A stretch of 15,332 nucleotides of DNA. It comes from W0P28-013 sp963658575 (GTDB lineage: Bacteria > Bacteroidota > Bacteroidia > Bacteroidales > Paludibacteraceae). The notes below the pieces were generated by a model that searched no databases, was not told the DNA's origin, and saw only the letters and a program-made list of their open reading frames with translations. Shown piece by piece: positions 15,224 to 15,332 of this stretch; position 1 is the stretch's first letter; every line of letters begins with the position of its first letter. Where the stretch lies: assembly GCA_963658575.1 (NCBI GenBank), contig CAVKQB010000053.1, positions 1-15,332 of the forward strand, in the 5' to 3' direction. Position numbers and translations under genes: made by a program.

Positions 15224-15251
15224 GTGCTTTTCGCCCTATGGTCGGGCGATG

Positions 15252-15276
15252 TGGAGAATATCGGACTCGAACCGAC
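15252..15276 (-). other. tRNA 3'-end-like fragment (T-arm plus acceptor strand)
   Basis: On the minus strand GTCGG-TTCGAGT-CCGAT forms a T-arm, followed by ATTCTCC and A, like the 3' end of a tRNA. The matching 5' acceptor (GGAGAAT) is absent at the distance expected for a normal tRNA, 66 nt further upstream near 15319-15325. No D-arm or pairing anticodon stem is seen. The rest (15277-15332) shows no gene. It may be a tRNA remnant or attachment-site scar, or a tRNA with a long variable arm cut by the window edge. Confidence 0.35.
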
Positions 15277-15332
15277 GAGTGCCTTGGCAGAAAATGCTGT
15301 CCTTTTCGTGTTGATTTACAGGTAGTTAATAA

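Noticed and set aside
14130..15314. Plus-strand ORF overlapping the ROK kinase and running to the window end
   Set aside because: It is out of frame with the kinase gene, rich in R, H and Q, and passes through the terminator and the tRNA-like sequence.
15252..15332. Complete tRNA gene at the right edge
   Set aside because: The 5' acceptor strand GGAGAAT, D-arm and a paired anticodon stem are not found at normal distances, so only the 3' part is claimed.

Overview
The window looks like chromosomal DNA from a member of the Bacteroidales (Bacteroidota). The protein set is typical of that order: a HisRS, a DUF4954 protein, RecF, an FucP/GluP-type sugar permease next to an ROK kinase, and exported C1-type and DPP IV-type peptidases. 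Promoter-like sequences match the Bacteroidota form, with a -7 element TAnnTTTG and sometimes TTTG about 18-21 nt further upstream. Purine-rich Shine-Dalgarno sequences are largely absent. No phage, IS, CRISPR or resistance genes are visible.

Layout. 1-309: tandem copies of a very small membrane-protein gene on the minus strand; the outer copy is frameshifted and cut by the window edge. 310-769: a repeat-filled gap with the hisS promoter and leader. 770-2134: hisS. 2118-2428: a second repeat-filled gap. 2429-5588: a DUF4954 gene and recF (TTG start). 5579-5812: a third repeat-filled gap. 5813-8352: a class I aminotransferase and a secreted bleomycin-hydrolase-like peptidase. 8353-8920: a gap with a good minus-strand promoter and a small doubtful or decayed ORF. 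8921-8996: tRNA-Lys(CTT) on the minus strand, with its own promoter and a strong terminator. 9082-10215: a DegT-family sugar aminotransferase (minus strand). 10216-10639: a fourth repeat-filled gap with back-to-back promoters and a 7-bp dyad exactly midway between them. 10640-12796: exported DPP IV. 12859-15171: a sugar permease and ROK kinase operon, closed by a strong terminator, followed by a tRNA 3'-end-like fragment.

Functional links are modest. The permease and ROK kinase very likely take up and phosphorylate a hexose. The two exported peptidases both suit peptide use in the periplasm. The other genes are housekeeping (translation, recombination repair, amino-acid metabolism, surface sugar synthesis).

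The most unusual content is non-coding. Four intergenic regions carry related modular repeats. Heptamer blocks run in strict 7-bp register, and the block types occur in the same order in separate loci. They can be followed by a GC-rich hairpin module whose two copies differ by a compensatory base-pair change, then AT-rich 8-mer blocks, then small CGCGC-type triloop hairpins. The family supplies the stop codons of hisS and recF and would form most of the leader of the DegT-family gene. I do not recognise it as a named element.
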